The position numbers were made by a program, and so were the translations under genes. This document shows positions 42,308 through 51,030 of a stretch of DNA of 64,000 bases, one piece after another. This DNA is from Acidimicrobiaceae bacterium. GTDB taxonomy: Bacteria > Actinomycetota > Acidimicrobiia > Acidimicrobiales > Ilumatobacteraceae. How positions within the stretch are numbered: the stretch's first letter is position 1; every line of letters begins with the position of its first letter. The stretch is taken from NCBI GenBank assembly GCA_947446815.1, contig CANFGT010000002.1, forward strand, positions 124,001 to 188,000, given 5' to 3'. The notes under the pieces are model-generated. The model searched no databases, was not told the origin of the DNA, and was given only the letters and a program-made list of their open reading frames with translations.

Positions 42308-43333
42308 TTAAAAATCGAGTGGGATGAGTCGAATTGTTGCCAGAGATGTCCCCATCACCAGTAACCACGACAGAAGTCCAAGCAGTAGAGGACGAGAACC
42401 AAGAACCCGAAGTTTCTTGATGTTGACTCCGGCGCCTAACCCAACGAGGGCCATTGCAAGAAGTGCCTTCTCGAGATTCTTGAAGTCAGCGAGAACGTGG
42501 TCCGAGAGCAGACCCGTCGTGCGCACGCACACCATTGCAAGGAAGAGAACGATGAAGAGAGGCAGTGGGGAGGTTTTTGTTTTCGCTGCATTGTCAGCGG
42601 AAACTTCCGTGTTGCCCTTGCGGTGTTTGTAGGCGAAGATCGACACGAGCGGAGCAAGAAGAATCACGCGAGTCAATTTCACAATGACCGCACCCTTGAG
42701 AGATTCGCCTGAGTACGCAGTGGACGTTGCAACAACTTGTGCAACGTCGTGCACTGATGAACCCGCCCAGAGACCAAAACGGACGTTGCCCATGCCAAAG
42801 AGGTGCCCAAGAATGGGTAAGACAAATATGCAGATGCTTCCGAACATTGTGACGAGTGCAATTGCATACGTCGCATCTTCTTCTTCGCCGTCAACAGCAC
42901 CAGTCATGGCACTGATGGCTGATACACCGCAGATGGAATAACCCGTTGCGGTGAGAAGACCGAGACCGGGAGAGACTCCAAGCCATTGGGCGATGAATTG
43001 CGTTCCGAAGAATGTGATGGTCGCCACCGCGATGACCGCGATAAAACCCTTGCCACCGAGGTGAGCCACTTCACGTAAGGACAGCTGAAGCCCGAGAACA
43101 ACAATGCCTGCACGAAGGAGACGACGAGAAGCGAATTTGAGGCCGGCATCACAGAAAGAGGGGATCAAGCCGAGGTTGCCAAGGACAGCACCTATTAATA
43201 ACGAGATGGTGAGAGGGGACAGGCTGGACTGTTTCGAGTTCACCCAAAATCCGACACCGACGGCCGCACCTGCGATCAGGAGGCCAGGAATGGTGGATCG
43301 AGTCTTTTGGACCACTTTGGAAGCCGAAGGCAT
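42308..43333 (-). CDS. YeiH/UPF0324-family membrane protein (putative sulfate exporter)
   Basis: 341 residues with about ten helices and family motifs RRLLRAGIVVLGLQLSL, GYSICGVSAISA and GSSVHDVAQVVA. Some relatives are named putative sulfate exporters, and the adjacent LLM monooxygenase would release sulfite, so removal of an anion is plausible but not shown. First gene of the operon; its start at 43333 lies one base from a perfect inverted repeat. No ribosome site; TAGAGT ends eight bases upstream. Confidence 0.87.
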   Translation of the reverse strand: MPSASKVVQKTRSTIPGLLIAGAAVGVGFWVNSKQSSLSPLTISLLIGAVLGNLGLIPSFCDAGLKFASRRLLRAGIVVLGLQLSLREVAHLGGKGFIAVIAVATITFFGTQFIAQWLGVSPGLGLLTATGYSICGVSAISAMTGAVDGEEEDATYAIALVTMFGSICIFVLPILGHLFGMGNVRFGLWAGSSVHDVAQVVATSTAYSGESLKGAVIVKLTRVILLAPLVSIFAYKHRKGNTEVSADNAAKTKTSPLPLFIVLFLAMVCVRTTGLLSDHVLADFKNLEKALLAMALVGLGAGVNIKKLRVLGSRPLLLGLLSWLLVMGTSLATIRLIPLDF

Positions 43334-43334
43334 A

Positions 43335-43349
43335 GTTAGAGACTCTAAC
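43335..43349. promoter_or_regulatory. Operator-like inverted repeat overlapping the yeiH -10
   Basis: GTTAGAG-A-CTCTAAC, perfect 7-1-7 palindrome, one base from the yeiH ATG. Minus-strand TAGAGT within it (43342-43347) is a suitable -10. The TetR-family regulator at the end of the same operon is the obvious candidate binder. Confidence 0.6.
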
Positions 43350-43355
43350 AAGGTA

Positions 43356-43384
43356 TTGACGTTTGAGAAATAGGAGTTTTTAGG
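43356..43384 (+). promoter_or_regulatory. Weak candidate promoter of the flavocytochrome operon
   Basis: TTGACG at 43356-43361 and TTTAGG at 43379-43384 with a 17-base spacer. The -35 is good and the -10 poor, so this is tentative. Confidence 0.3.
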
Positions 43385-43422
43385 CCCGTTCTTTACCAAA
43401 TCCTTGATTTGGGGTCCCTACG

Positions 43423-44835
43423 GTGAGTTCACCGAAGTTCGCCATGAAGACACAGATTCACACCACCCACACCAAACAGCCACAGAAGCGAACCGTTCGC
43501 CTCGCACCAGCCCCACGCACACACGCCATCGACAGTGATGTGTTTTTGGTGTTGGCCTTTTCGGTTCTTGTGATCACGGGCGTCTGGGCTGTCAACGGTG
43601 GATGGGATGAAGTCATGGGTGGCTTCTCCCATTTCTGGCGCGCATCTGCCTCAGTGACGGGCATCTGGACATCGATGTCAGCACTTGTCGGGCTTATCTT
43701 GGCTGCGCGAGTTCCGTGGATGGAACGCGCACTTGGCCTTGACCGCATCTTGATCTGGCATCGCATCGCAGGCGACACCATGGGAATTCTTTTGGGAGTT
43801 CACGTGTTCACTTCGTTGATGGCCGAGATGCCGTTGCGCGGCGGTTTGTTCAACACAGTCAAAGACATGATTGGCCGCGAACCATATATGGCATGGGCAT
43901 CAATTGGCTCCCTCATCGTTGCCATTGTGGTGGTGTCATCTCTGAAAGCAGTGCGCAATCAATTGTCGTATGAGACGTGGTACTTGCTGCACCTCAGTGC
44001 ATATGCCGGCATCATTCTTTCGTACAGCCATCAGATCACTTTGGGTTCGCTGTTGTCCGGCGATCGACTTATTCGATTCCTCTGGGGGATCTTCTTCGTT
44101 TATGTAATTGTGCTGGTTGTGTTGGCTCGATGGAGTGAAGTCATTTCCGCCATGAGACACCCACTGCGAGTAATCAAAGTGCAGCAGGAAACACACGACA
44201 CCGTCAGTGTTGTTTTTGGTGGTCCACATCTGCGCAAATACAAAGGTGAAGCTGGGCAATTCGTCATGGTTCGCATGTTGAAGCGTGGAACCTGGTGGAA
44301 GAGCAACCCGTATTCACTATCTGCTGCACCAACAACTGACGGAATACGCATCACGGTGAAAGATCGCGGCGACGCAAGTGCAGAACTGTTCAATCTGCGC
44401 AAGGGTGATCGAGTGGCCGTCGAAGGTCCATACGGCATAGCGACTCCTGACATATTTGATGGAGCTCGTCCGCTATTTATAGCGGGCGGTGTTGGCGTGA
44501 CGCCCGTGCGTGCAATGTTGGAGTCGCTTCCGAAGAATTCACATCCCTTGGTGCTTCTTCGTGCTCGCACTGTTGAGGAAATTCCTCATTACAAAGAAAT
44601 TTGTGACCTCACCGATAGTCGCGGTGGTGAGATTCGATTAGTGCTTGGTCGGACTGCACAATTGAAATCGGCCGACCCGTTTGCGCCGAAGATTCTCAAT
44701 GCACTTGTACCTGATCTTTACCGTTGTGTTGCTTTCGTGTGTGGACCAACTTCTCTTACTTTTGCTGCACGCAAAGGCTTGAAAGAAGCTGGCCTTGAAG
44801 CGTCTCGCATTCATCTTGAAAAGCCTTGGTGGTAG
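43423..44835 (+). CDS. Ferric-reductase-like transmembrane flavocytochrome
   Basis: 470 residues. Residues about 40-230 hold six helices of the ferric reductase-like domain with histidines spaced for haem (LIWHRIAG...LLGVHVF, LLHLSAYAG...SYSHQ). The rest is an FAD/NAD(P)H reductase: NPYSLSAAP (FAD), GDRVAVEGPYG, LFIAGGVGVTPVRAML, and a C-terminal HLEKPWW. It moves electrons from NAD(P)H across the membrane. The next two genes encode a candidate flavinylated acceptor and its flavinyltransferase. GTG at 43423 or ATG at 43444 may be the start. Confidence 0.88.
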   Translation: MSSPKFAMKTQIHTTHTKQPQKRTVRLAPAPRTHAIDSDVFLVLAFSVLVITGVWAVNGGWDEVMGGFSHFWRASASVTGIWTSMSALVGLILAARVPWMERALGLDRILIWHRIAGDTMGILLGVHVFTSLMAEMPLRGGLFNTVKDMIGREPYMAWASIGSLIVAIVVVSSLKAVRNQLSYETWYLLHLSAYAGIILSYSHQITLGSLLSGDRLIRFLWGIFFVYVIVLVVLARWSEVISAMRHPLRVIKVQQETHDTVSVVFGGPHLRKYKGEAGQFVMVRMLKRGTWWKSNPYSLSAAPTTDGIRITVKDRGDASAELFNLRKGDRVAVEGPYGIATPDIFDGARPLFIAGGVGVTPVRAMLESLPKNSHPLVLLRARTVEEIPHYKEICDLTDSRGGEIRLVLGRTAQLKSADPFAPKILNALVPDLYRCVAFVCGPTSLTFAARKGLKEAGLEASRIHLEKPWW

Positions 44836-44838
44836 ATC

Positions 44839-45429
44839 ATGAGTCCACGTAAACCAAGGATTGCCCGCAGAATCTTTCCTGCGATTGCATTGACGGCTGT
44901 TGGCACTGGCATGGTGCATGCACTGGATCGTCCAAATGTCGGTGCCGCGAATGGCCCACTCACGTTGCCAACGATTGATCCAAACGCAGGAATTACGACC
45001 ACGGTTCCTGCATCGACAACTTTGCCCCTGACGCCAACGACACTTCCCGGAAGTAGTCCCACAGCAACGCCACAGACCACACCACGCACTACCCCGCAGA
45101 CAGTTGCCCCTCGACCAACTGCACCGGCAACGAGCGATTGTGGCGCGATTGTTGGGACGGGTGCTCAAACCACAATCCAATGGCGCCGTACATATGGCGT
45201 CGTTGCCGTCACTGCAAAGTTCACATCTGCGGGTGTGTTGTGCCATGCAAGTGCGAATTACTCCACCTACGACAGCCGTTCTGCCCGTTATGAAAGTTGG
45301 GCAATACCAACTCTGAACAAGCAAGCCGTTGCCGTGGGAAGCGCCAACATCAATGGTGTTTCGGGGGCAACTGCTTGTTCCGATGCATATAAGACGTCGC
45401 TTCAATCAGCTATCGACAACAAGCACTAA
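44839..45429 (+). CDS. Exported FMN-binding-domain protein, predicted covalent FMN carrier
   Basis: 196 residues. An N-terminal signal or anchor (about 11-28) is followed by a Thr/Pro-rich stalk (about 45-98) and a small FMN_bind-type domain whose end reads SANINGVSGATACSD. The SGAT motif (residues 175-178) is the site where ApbE joins FMN to threonine, T178 here. Three bases separate it from the flavocytochrome gene and three from apbE, which makes flavinylation by the neighbour very likely. It would be the extracytoplasmic electron acceptor. Confidence 0.85.
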   Translation: MSPRKPRIARRIFPAIALTAVGTGMVHALDRPNVGAANGPLTLPTIDPNAGITTTVPASTTLPLTPTTLPGSSPTATPQTTPRTTPQTVAPRPTAPATSDCGAIVGTGAQTTIQWRRTYGVVAVTAKFTSAGVLCHASANYSTYDSRSARYESWAIPTLNKQAVAVGSANINGVSGATACSDAYKTSLQSAIDNKH

Positions 45430-45432
45430 CGC

Positions 45433-46158
45433 ATGCAAGCAGTTCATCGTGATTCATTTCCCATTATGGGAACAACGGCAAGTCTGCATGTCAATGATGA
45501 GATATCAGAATCTGATTTTTCTTATTTGTCCGCGGTAGTTCATGAAGAACTCGAACGGCTCGAAGAGATGTTCAGCGTGTTTCGTGAGAGCAGTGAAATT
45601 TCACGAATCAATCGGGGAGAACTTCATTTGCTTGATGCGAGTAGCGAAGTCATTGACGTGATGGATAAATGTTCGTGGTTGGAGCAGGTTTCTGATGGTG
45701 CATTCTCGGTACGACGCTCGCGCAACCAAGTATCAATTAACCCTTCAGGATTTGTGAAGGGTTGGGCAGGCGAGCGAGTCGCTGGCATGATGCACGAACG
45801 CGGACTTCAACATTTCTATGTTGGTATTGGCGGAGACATCGTTGCCCATGGTGGGTTTACAGCTCAACTGCCGTGGCAGATTGGCGTTATAGATCCACGC
45901 GATCCGTCAATGTTTGCAGCCACCGTGGAAATCGTGAGTGGTGCGGTTGCAACGTCTGGAACAGCAGAACACGGAACTCATATTTGGGACCCGCGTAATG
46001 GCGAAGTGGCGCAGAGTTATCTATCGGTCACAGTGACGGGACCGAGTTTGATGTGGGCCGATGCCTATGCCACCACAGTTTTTGTGATGGGTTCTTCGGG
46101 CGAAGAATGGCTGCAGCAATTCGATGGCTACAGCATGATGGCAATATCTGCTGTTTAA
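45433..46158 (+). CDS. apbE: FAD:protein FMN transferase
   Basis: 241 residues. ApbE family: FPIMGTTASLHV at the start, INPSGFVKGWAGERVAGM, GIGGDIVAHG, ATSGTAEHGTHIWDPRNGEV and LMWADAYATTVFVMGSSG with the metal-binding acidic residues. It splits FAD and joins FMN to Thr of target domains. No lipoprotein signal is seen, so it may be cytosolic, acting before export of the target. Overlaps the 3' end of radA by four bases. Confidence 0.92.
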   Translation: MQAVHRDSFPIMGTTASLHVNDEISESDFSYLSAVVHEELERLEEMFSVFRESSEISRINRGELHLLDASSEVIDVMDKCSWLEQVSDGAFSVRRSRNQVSINPSGFVKGWAGERVAGMMHERGLQHFYVGIGGDIVAHGGFTAQLPWQIGVIDPRDPSMFAATVEIVSGAVATSGTAEHGTHIWDPRNGEVAQSYLSVTVTGPSLMWADAYATTVFVMGSSGEEWLQQFDGYSMMAISAV

Positions 46159-47525
46159 CCGTTGGTGGTGAGACCGGCGAGAGCAAGAGCCTCATTCAGT
46201 GTGCTGGCGCGACGAATCGTGCAACCCACATTGATATCGGGTGCACTGGCCGGAACAATCGCCTGGCTAAACCCAAGGCGCGCTGCTTCATTCAAGCGTT
46301 GGCCAAGATGCCCGACCTGACGTACTTCGCCGGCAAGGCCGACTTCGCCAATGACAACGAGGTCTGCAGGCAACGGCACGTTGGTGATTGCAGATACGAG
46401 TGCAAGACACAAACCAAGGTCTGCAGCAGGTTCACCTAATTTCACACCGCCGACCACTGATGCGTACACCTCGTGTGCAGCGAGGCTGACTCGGGCGCGA
46501 CGTTCAAGAACAGCGAGCAACATGGAGAGGCGACCGTGATCAACACCTTGTGCGCTGCGCCGAGCAGGCACACCAGAGTTCACGGGGTTGGTAAGTGTTT
46601 GCAACTCAACTAACAGCGGACGTTGTCCTTCGATAGTTGGAACAACAACAGAACCAGGAACACCGGTACGACGATCGGTGAGGAACAACTGACTGGCGTC
46701 GGGGACACCCTGCAATCCTGTTTCAGTCATCTCAAACAGACCGAGTTCATTGTTTGCACCAAAGCGGTGTTTCGATGCGCGCAAGAGGCGCAAGGCATTA
46801 TGACGTTCACCTTCGAATGACAACACCGTGTCGACAACATGTTCAAGAACACGCGGACCAGCGAGGCCGCCTTCTTTGGTGACATGACCAACGATGACGA
46901 TGCTGACATTGCGACGCTTTGCTTCTTGAACAAGACGATGAGCACATCCGCGCACTTGCACAACAGAGCCTGGAGCAGAACCAAGTTCGGGGTCAACAAC
47001 AGTTTGGATGGAGTCGATGACAACAAGCGATGGCGAAATTTTGTCGATGGCCGCAATGATGTTGGGCATCGACATCTCGGGAAGCAACCAGAGCGAAGGG
47101 CTGACCGCTCCTAGACGGTCTGCGCGAAGACGAACCTGTTGCGCGCTTTCTTCTGCAGTGACGTAGAGGGATGGCCCGGTAGCGCCGGCGAGTAACTGCA
47201 GTAACAACGTGCTCTTACCGATGCCTGGCTCGCCGCCGAGCAAGGTGACTGAACCGGGGACTAGTCCACCGCCAAGCACGCGATCAAGCTCGCCAATGCC
47301 TGTGGGAACGGGGTCGCTCTCGTGCGAACTGACGTCACCGATGGGAGTTGCTTCTCCGGGGGGAACGAGTGCGAGACCAGCGGCCAAGGTGGCATGAGAT
47401 TCATCGGGGCCCTCAACGTCTTCGACAAGTGAGTTCCAGGCTCCACACGACAAGCAGCGACCTGACCATTTCGGGAAGGAAGTTCCGCAGTCGGAGCAAC
47501 GATGCACAAGCTTTAATTTGGCCAC
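46155..47525 (-). CDS. radA: DNA repair protein RadA (Sms)
   Basis: A recombination helicase-like protein of 456 residues. Zinc finger with cysteines 10, 13, 24 and 27, Walker A GGEPGIGKST at 97-106, and a Lon-type C-terminal domain. The diagnostic KNRFG motif reads KHRFG at 252-256. Start is GTG; TAGGGT lies exactly six bases upstream, suggesting a leaderless mRNA. Converges on apbE. Confidence 0.94.
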   Translation of the reverse strand: MAKLKLVHRCSDCGTSFPKWSGRCLSCGAWNSLVEDVEGPDESHATLAAGLALVPPGEATPIGDVSSHESDPVPTGIGELDRVLGGGLVPGSVTLLGGEPGIGKSTLLLQLLAGATGPSLYVTAEESAQQVRLRADRLGAVSPSLWLLPEMSMPNIIAAIDKISPSLVVIDSIQTVVDPELGSAPGSVVQVRGCAHRLVQEAKRRNVSIVIVGHVTKEGGLAGPRVLEHVVDTVLSFEGERHNALRLLRASKHRFGANNELGLFEMTETGLQGVPDASQLFLTDRRTGVPGSVVVPTIEGQRPLLVELQTLTNPVNSGVPARRSAQGVDHGRLSMLLAVLERRARVSLAAHEVYASVVGGVKLGEPAADLGLCLALVSAITNVPLPADLVVIGEVGLAGEVRQVGHLGQRLNEAARLGFSQAIVPASAPDINVGCTIRRASTLNEALALAGLTTNG

Positions 47526-47531
47526 GACGTG

Positions 47532-47537
47532 ACCCTA
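47532..47537 (-). promoter_or_regulatory. Candidate -10 for leaderless radA
   Basis: TAGGGT on the minus strand, six bases before the GTG start. Same geometry as fhaA, ugd and the 60333 hydrolase. Confidence 0.45.
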
Positions 47538-47598
47538 ATAGGAGGGTGGGGCGCAATGGCTCACTTCAAGCGATTCCCAGTACCGAAACTGAGAGGTG

Positions 47599-48390
47599 CT
47601 ACCTGCGGACAGAACCTGCGCGTCGTTGGCGTGCGTTAGCCACGAGCATCAGCAGTATGAGCGTTCCGACAATCCACAACACAAGCAGTCCGAGGAAAAG
47701 CACTTTGCCCACCCGAGAAATACTGGATGCAACATCAACATTGGTGGAACTGGTTGCAACATCAACCTTTGAACCATCCAATGGGATAGCCCAGGTGATT
47801 CCGTTGGCGCCCTGAATTCCTGTTGTGGATTTCAATTCGCCCGGAAGTTGAATCGTAAAACTCAAACCCATGGCATCGCCAAGGTCAAGACCCGCTTCGT
47901 CAACATCGGCTGCATACGGGGCAGCTCCGAGAAGTTTCAGCCCAGCGTCATCAATAAAGGAAGCAAGTCCTCCGGACACTTCTAGATACCCTGCCAGTTT
48001 CCACTGGCTGTTGGTGTCTTTTCCTGTGCGAGACAAAATGATGTTGTGCAAAGGACCGTTGGCTCCACTCACCTGAGATAACACCACATTGGCCTCAGCG
48101 GGGTTCTTGAAGGAATGAACAAGAGTGACGGTGAGTCCACCTGTTTTCGTCGCTATCGGTTTTGAAACTTTCCAACCAGCGGTGACGAGATCATCGGTAC
48201 GAAGATCAGTGGCAAGATGCGGCGCCTTTGCAACGACATCTTTGTCTGCAGTCACAACAACGGTGACGTCGCCTGATCCATTTGGTTGCACGCGAAGAGA
48301 AACAGATTGGTCAACTCGACATGAGGTGAGCAGCATTGCCGCACACATCACAGCACCTAGCCGTGCAATTCGCCCTTTGAGAGAAGTCAC
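47599..48390 (-). CDS. LppM-like lipoprotein with C-terminal membrane helix
   Basis: 263 residues. Lipobox LLTSC with Cys24 follows a short signal; residues 25-200 form a beta-rich domain beginning SVSLRVQPNGSGDVTVVVTA, reminiscent of the LppM/DUF3153 group. A membrane helix at about 230-252 is followed by a basic tail. Anchored at both ends outside the membrane. Function unknown; located directly after clpC with a nine-base gap. Confidence 0.8.
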   Translation of the reverse strand: MTSLKGRIARLGAVMCAAMLLTSCRVDQSVSLRVQPNGSGDVTVVVTADKDVVAKAPHLATDLRTDDLVTAGWKVSKPIATKTGGLTVTLVHSFKNPAEANVVLSQVSGANGPLHNIILSRTGKDTNSQWKLAGYLEVSGGLASFIDDAGLKLLGAAPYAADVDEAGLDLGDAMGLSFTIQLPGELKSTTGIQGANGITWAIPLDGSKVDVATSSTNVDVASSISRVGKVLFLGLLVLWIVGTLILLMLVANARQRRAGSVRR

Positions 48391-48399
48391 AAAGAATGT

Positions 48400-50937
48400 T
48401 TAGTCGGCGGTGTCGCCATCACCCACGAGTGGTGGCTCACTTGGCGCAACAAAACCTTCAACGGCGCGGAACACCAGGTGCTTCTTGCCTTCGTTCTCAG
48501 GATCGTCTTCTGCATCAACAACAATGATCTGACCTGCTGTGAATTCCTTGTAGAGGATCTTCTCAGACAGTTCGTCCTCGATATTGCGTTGGATAGCGCG
48601 ACGCAATGGGCGTGCACCCAACTGTGGGTCGTATCCGACCTCAGCCAGGAAATCTTTTGCGCCCTGCGTGAGCTCAATGCCTAAGCCTTGCGATTCAAGC
48701 TGTGTTGCGGTGCGCTTCATCATGAGATCAACCATCTGGAGGATCTCTTCCTTGCCGTGTTCATGGAACACGATGATGTCGTCAACGCGGTTGAGGAACT
48801 CGGGGCGGAAGTGCGCCTTAAGTGCATCAGTGACCTTGTCCTTCATACGTGTGTACGAAAGTGCAGCATCACCCTTAGTGAAACCAAGGTTGCCCTTGCG
48901 CAAGTCCTGCGTACCGAGGTTTGAAGTCATGATGAGAACCGTGTTGCGGAAGTCAACGCTGCGGCCTTGGCTGTCGGTGAGACGACCCTCTTCAAGAATT
49001 TGAAGCAACGTGTTGAACACGTCGGGGTGCGCCTTTTCGATTTCGTCGAACAACACAACAGAGAATGGCTTACGACGAACTGCTTCTGTGAGCTGACCGC
49101 CTTCTTCGTAACCGACGTATCCCGGAGGTGAACCAACGAGACGGCTAACAGTGTGCTTCTCTTGGTACTCAGACATGTCGAGTGTGATGAGAGCTTGTTC
49201 ATCACCAAACAAGAATTCAGCAAGCGTCTTTGCAAGTTCTGTTTTACCAACGCCTGTTGGTCCGAGGAAGATGAACGAACCGCTTGGACGACGTGGGTCC
49301 TTCAAGCCGGCGCGTGTGCGACGAATACTTTGTGACACTGCCTTCACTGCATCGGGCTGACCGATGTAGCGCTTGCGAAGTTCGCTCTCCATGTTGAGCA
49401 GCTTTTGTGTTTCTGCTTCGGTGAGTTTGTAGACGGGGATACCAGTCCAGATGCTGAGCACTTCGGCGATTGCTTCTTCGTCAACTTCGTCAAACAAGTT
49501 GACGCCAGAGGCCTTGATTTCGGTCTCTTTTGCTGTCTTTTCTTCCAACAACTGGCGCTCTTGGTCGCGCAAACGTCCGGCTTCTTCAAAGAGCTGCTCT
49601 TCGATGGCCTTCTTCTTTGCATTCTGCACTTCAGAAATTTTGCCTTCAAGTTCTTTGAGGTCTGGAGGTGTCTGCATGCGCTTGATACGCAAACGTGAAC
49701 CAGCTTCGTCGATGAGGTCGATGGCTTTGTCGGGAAGATGACGATCGGCAATGTAACGATCTGCAAGGTTTGCTGCAGCAACGATTGCCTGGTCGGTGAT
49801 TGTGACGCGGTGGTGCGTTTCGTACTTGTCGCGCACACCCTTCAAGATTTCAATCGTGTGAGCAACAGTTGGCTCTTCCACCTTCACAGGCTGGAAACGA
49901 CGCTCGAGCGCAGGATCTTTTTCAAGATGCTTGCGATATTCATCGGTGGTTGTTGCACCGATTGTCTGCAATTCACCACGAGCGAGCATTGGCTTCAAGA
50001 TGCTTGCTGCATCGATGGCACCTTCTGCTGCGCCGGCACCCACGAGTGTGTGGATTTCGTCGATGAAAAGAATGATGTCGCCGCGCGTCTTGATTTCTTT
50101 GAGAACTTTCTTCAAGCGCTCTTCGAAGTCACCGCGGTAACGAGAACCAGCGACCAATGCACCAAGGTCAAGTGTGTAGAGCTGCTTGTCCTTCAATGTT
50201 TCAGGAATGTCGCCCGACACAATTTTTTGTGCGAGACCTTCAACGACTGCTGTCTTGCCAACACCTGGCTCACCAATGAGGACAGGGTTGTTCTTTGTGC
50301 GGCGAGAAAGAATCTGCATGACGCGTTCGAGTTCACGAGTACGACCAATGACTGGGTCGAGCTTTTTGTCGCGAGCAAGTTGAGTGAGGTTGCGACCGAA
50401 CTGATCGAGAACCTGGCTGCCGCCCTTGTCGCCGGCTTCTTCTTTTGCGCCACCTGCAGGTGCGCCACCAGAAGGAGCATCGCCCTTGGCGGCAGGACCC
50501 TGGTAACCAGAGAGCAACTGAATGACTTGTTGACGAACTTTGCCGAGATCGGCGCCCAACTTCACGAGTACCTGAGTTGCAACGCCTTCGCCTTCACGAA
50601 GAAGACCCAACAAGATGTGCTCGGTGCCGATGTAGTTGTGACCCAACTGCAGCGCTTCACGCAATGACAGCTCGAGCACCTTTTTCGCACGTGGTGTGAA
50701 AGGAATGTGACCAGAAGGGGATGAACCGCCTTGGCCGATGATCTCTTCTACCTGAGCGCGAACAGCTTCAAGAGAGATAGAGAGTGACTCGAGTGCCTTA
50801 GCGGCAACGCCTTCGCCTTCATGAATGAGGCCGAGAAGAATGTGCTCGGTGCCGATGTATGAATGGTTGAGGAGACGCGCCTCTTCTTGGGCGAGAACAA
50901 CAACCCTGCGGGCTCGGTCTGTAAAACGTTCGAACAA
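48400..50937 (-). CDS. clpC: ATP-dependent Clp protease ATP-binding subunit ClpC
   Basis: About 845 residues. Two Clp_N repeats, AAA module 1 with Walker [11 protein letters not shown], a UVR-type middle region, AAA module 2 with [10 protein letters not shown], and the C-terminal ClpB-D2 small domain. It unfolds proteins for ClpP. The start is placed at the TTG (50937) because ClpC proteins begin [17 protein letters not shown] lies before it. GTG at 50946 is the alternative. A TACACT upstream on the minus strand is a possible -10. Confidence 0.95.
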   Translation of the reverse strand: MFERFTDRARRVVVLAQEEARLLNHSYIGTEHILLGLIHEGEGVAAKALESLSISLEAVRAQVEEIIGQGGSSPSGHIPFTPRAKKVLELSLREALQLGHNYIGTEHILLGLLREGEGVATQVLVKLGADLGKVRQQVIQLLSGYQGPAAKGDAPSGGAPAGGAKEEAGDKGGSQVLDQFGRNLTQLARDKKLDPVIGRTRELERVMQILSRRTKNNPVLIGEPGVGKTAVVEGLAQKIVSGDIPETLKDKQLYTLDLGALVAGSRYRGDFEERLKKVLKEIKTRGDIILFIDEIHTLVGAGAAEGAIDAASILKPMLARGELQTIGATTTDEYRKHLEKDPALERRFQPVKVEEPTVAHTIEILKGVRDKYETHHRVTITDQAIVAAANLADRYIADRHLPDKAIDLIDEAGSRLRIKRMQTPPDLKELEGKISEVQNAKKKAIEEQLFEEAGRLRDQERQLLEEKTAKETEIKASGVNLFDEVDEEAIAEVLSIWTGIPVYKLTEAETQKLLNMESELRKRYIGQPDAVKAVSQSIRRTRAGLKDPRRPSGSFIFLGPTGVGKTELAKTLAEFLFGDEQALITLDMSEYQEKHTVSRLVGSPPGYVGYEEGGQLTEAVRRKPFSVVLFDEIEKAHPDVFNTLLQILEEGRLTDSQGRSVDFRNTVLIMTSNLGTQDLRKGNLGFTKGDAALSYTRMKDKVTDALKAHFRPEFLNRVDDIIVFHEHGKEEILQMVDLMMKRTATQLESQGLGIELTQGAKDFLAEVGYDPQLGARPLRRAIQRNIEDELSEKILYKEFTAGQIIVVDAEDDPENEGKKHLVFRAVEGFVAPSEPPLVGDGDTAD

Positions 50938-51018
50938 TGGGACCACCCCGTTTGGAAAATCGGTGGATATTGTTTAGAAGTGTATCGGTGCAGGGAGTGA
51001 GTACCCCCGCGCAACCCG

Positions 51019-51024
51019 TAGCCT
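51019..51024 (+). promoter_or_regulatory. Candidate -10 for leaderless polyprenyl synthase gene
   Basis: TAGCCT ends six bases before the GTG start at 51031, the same hexamer and spacing as fhaA. Confidence 0.45.
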
Positions 51025-51030
51025 TGCGAT

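Noticed and set aside
49738-50667. Long open frame of 309 codons on the plus strand opposite clpC
   Set aside because: It is fully antisense to a perfectly conserved ClpC and has a Cys- and Phe-rich composition with no recognisable motif, as expected from reverse-strand codon bias.
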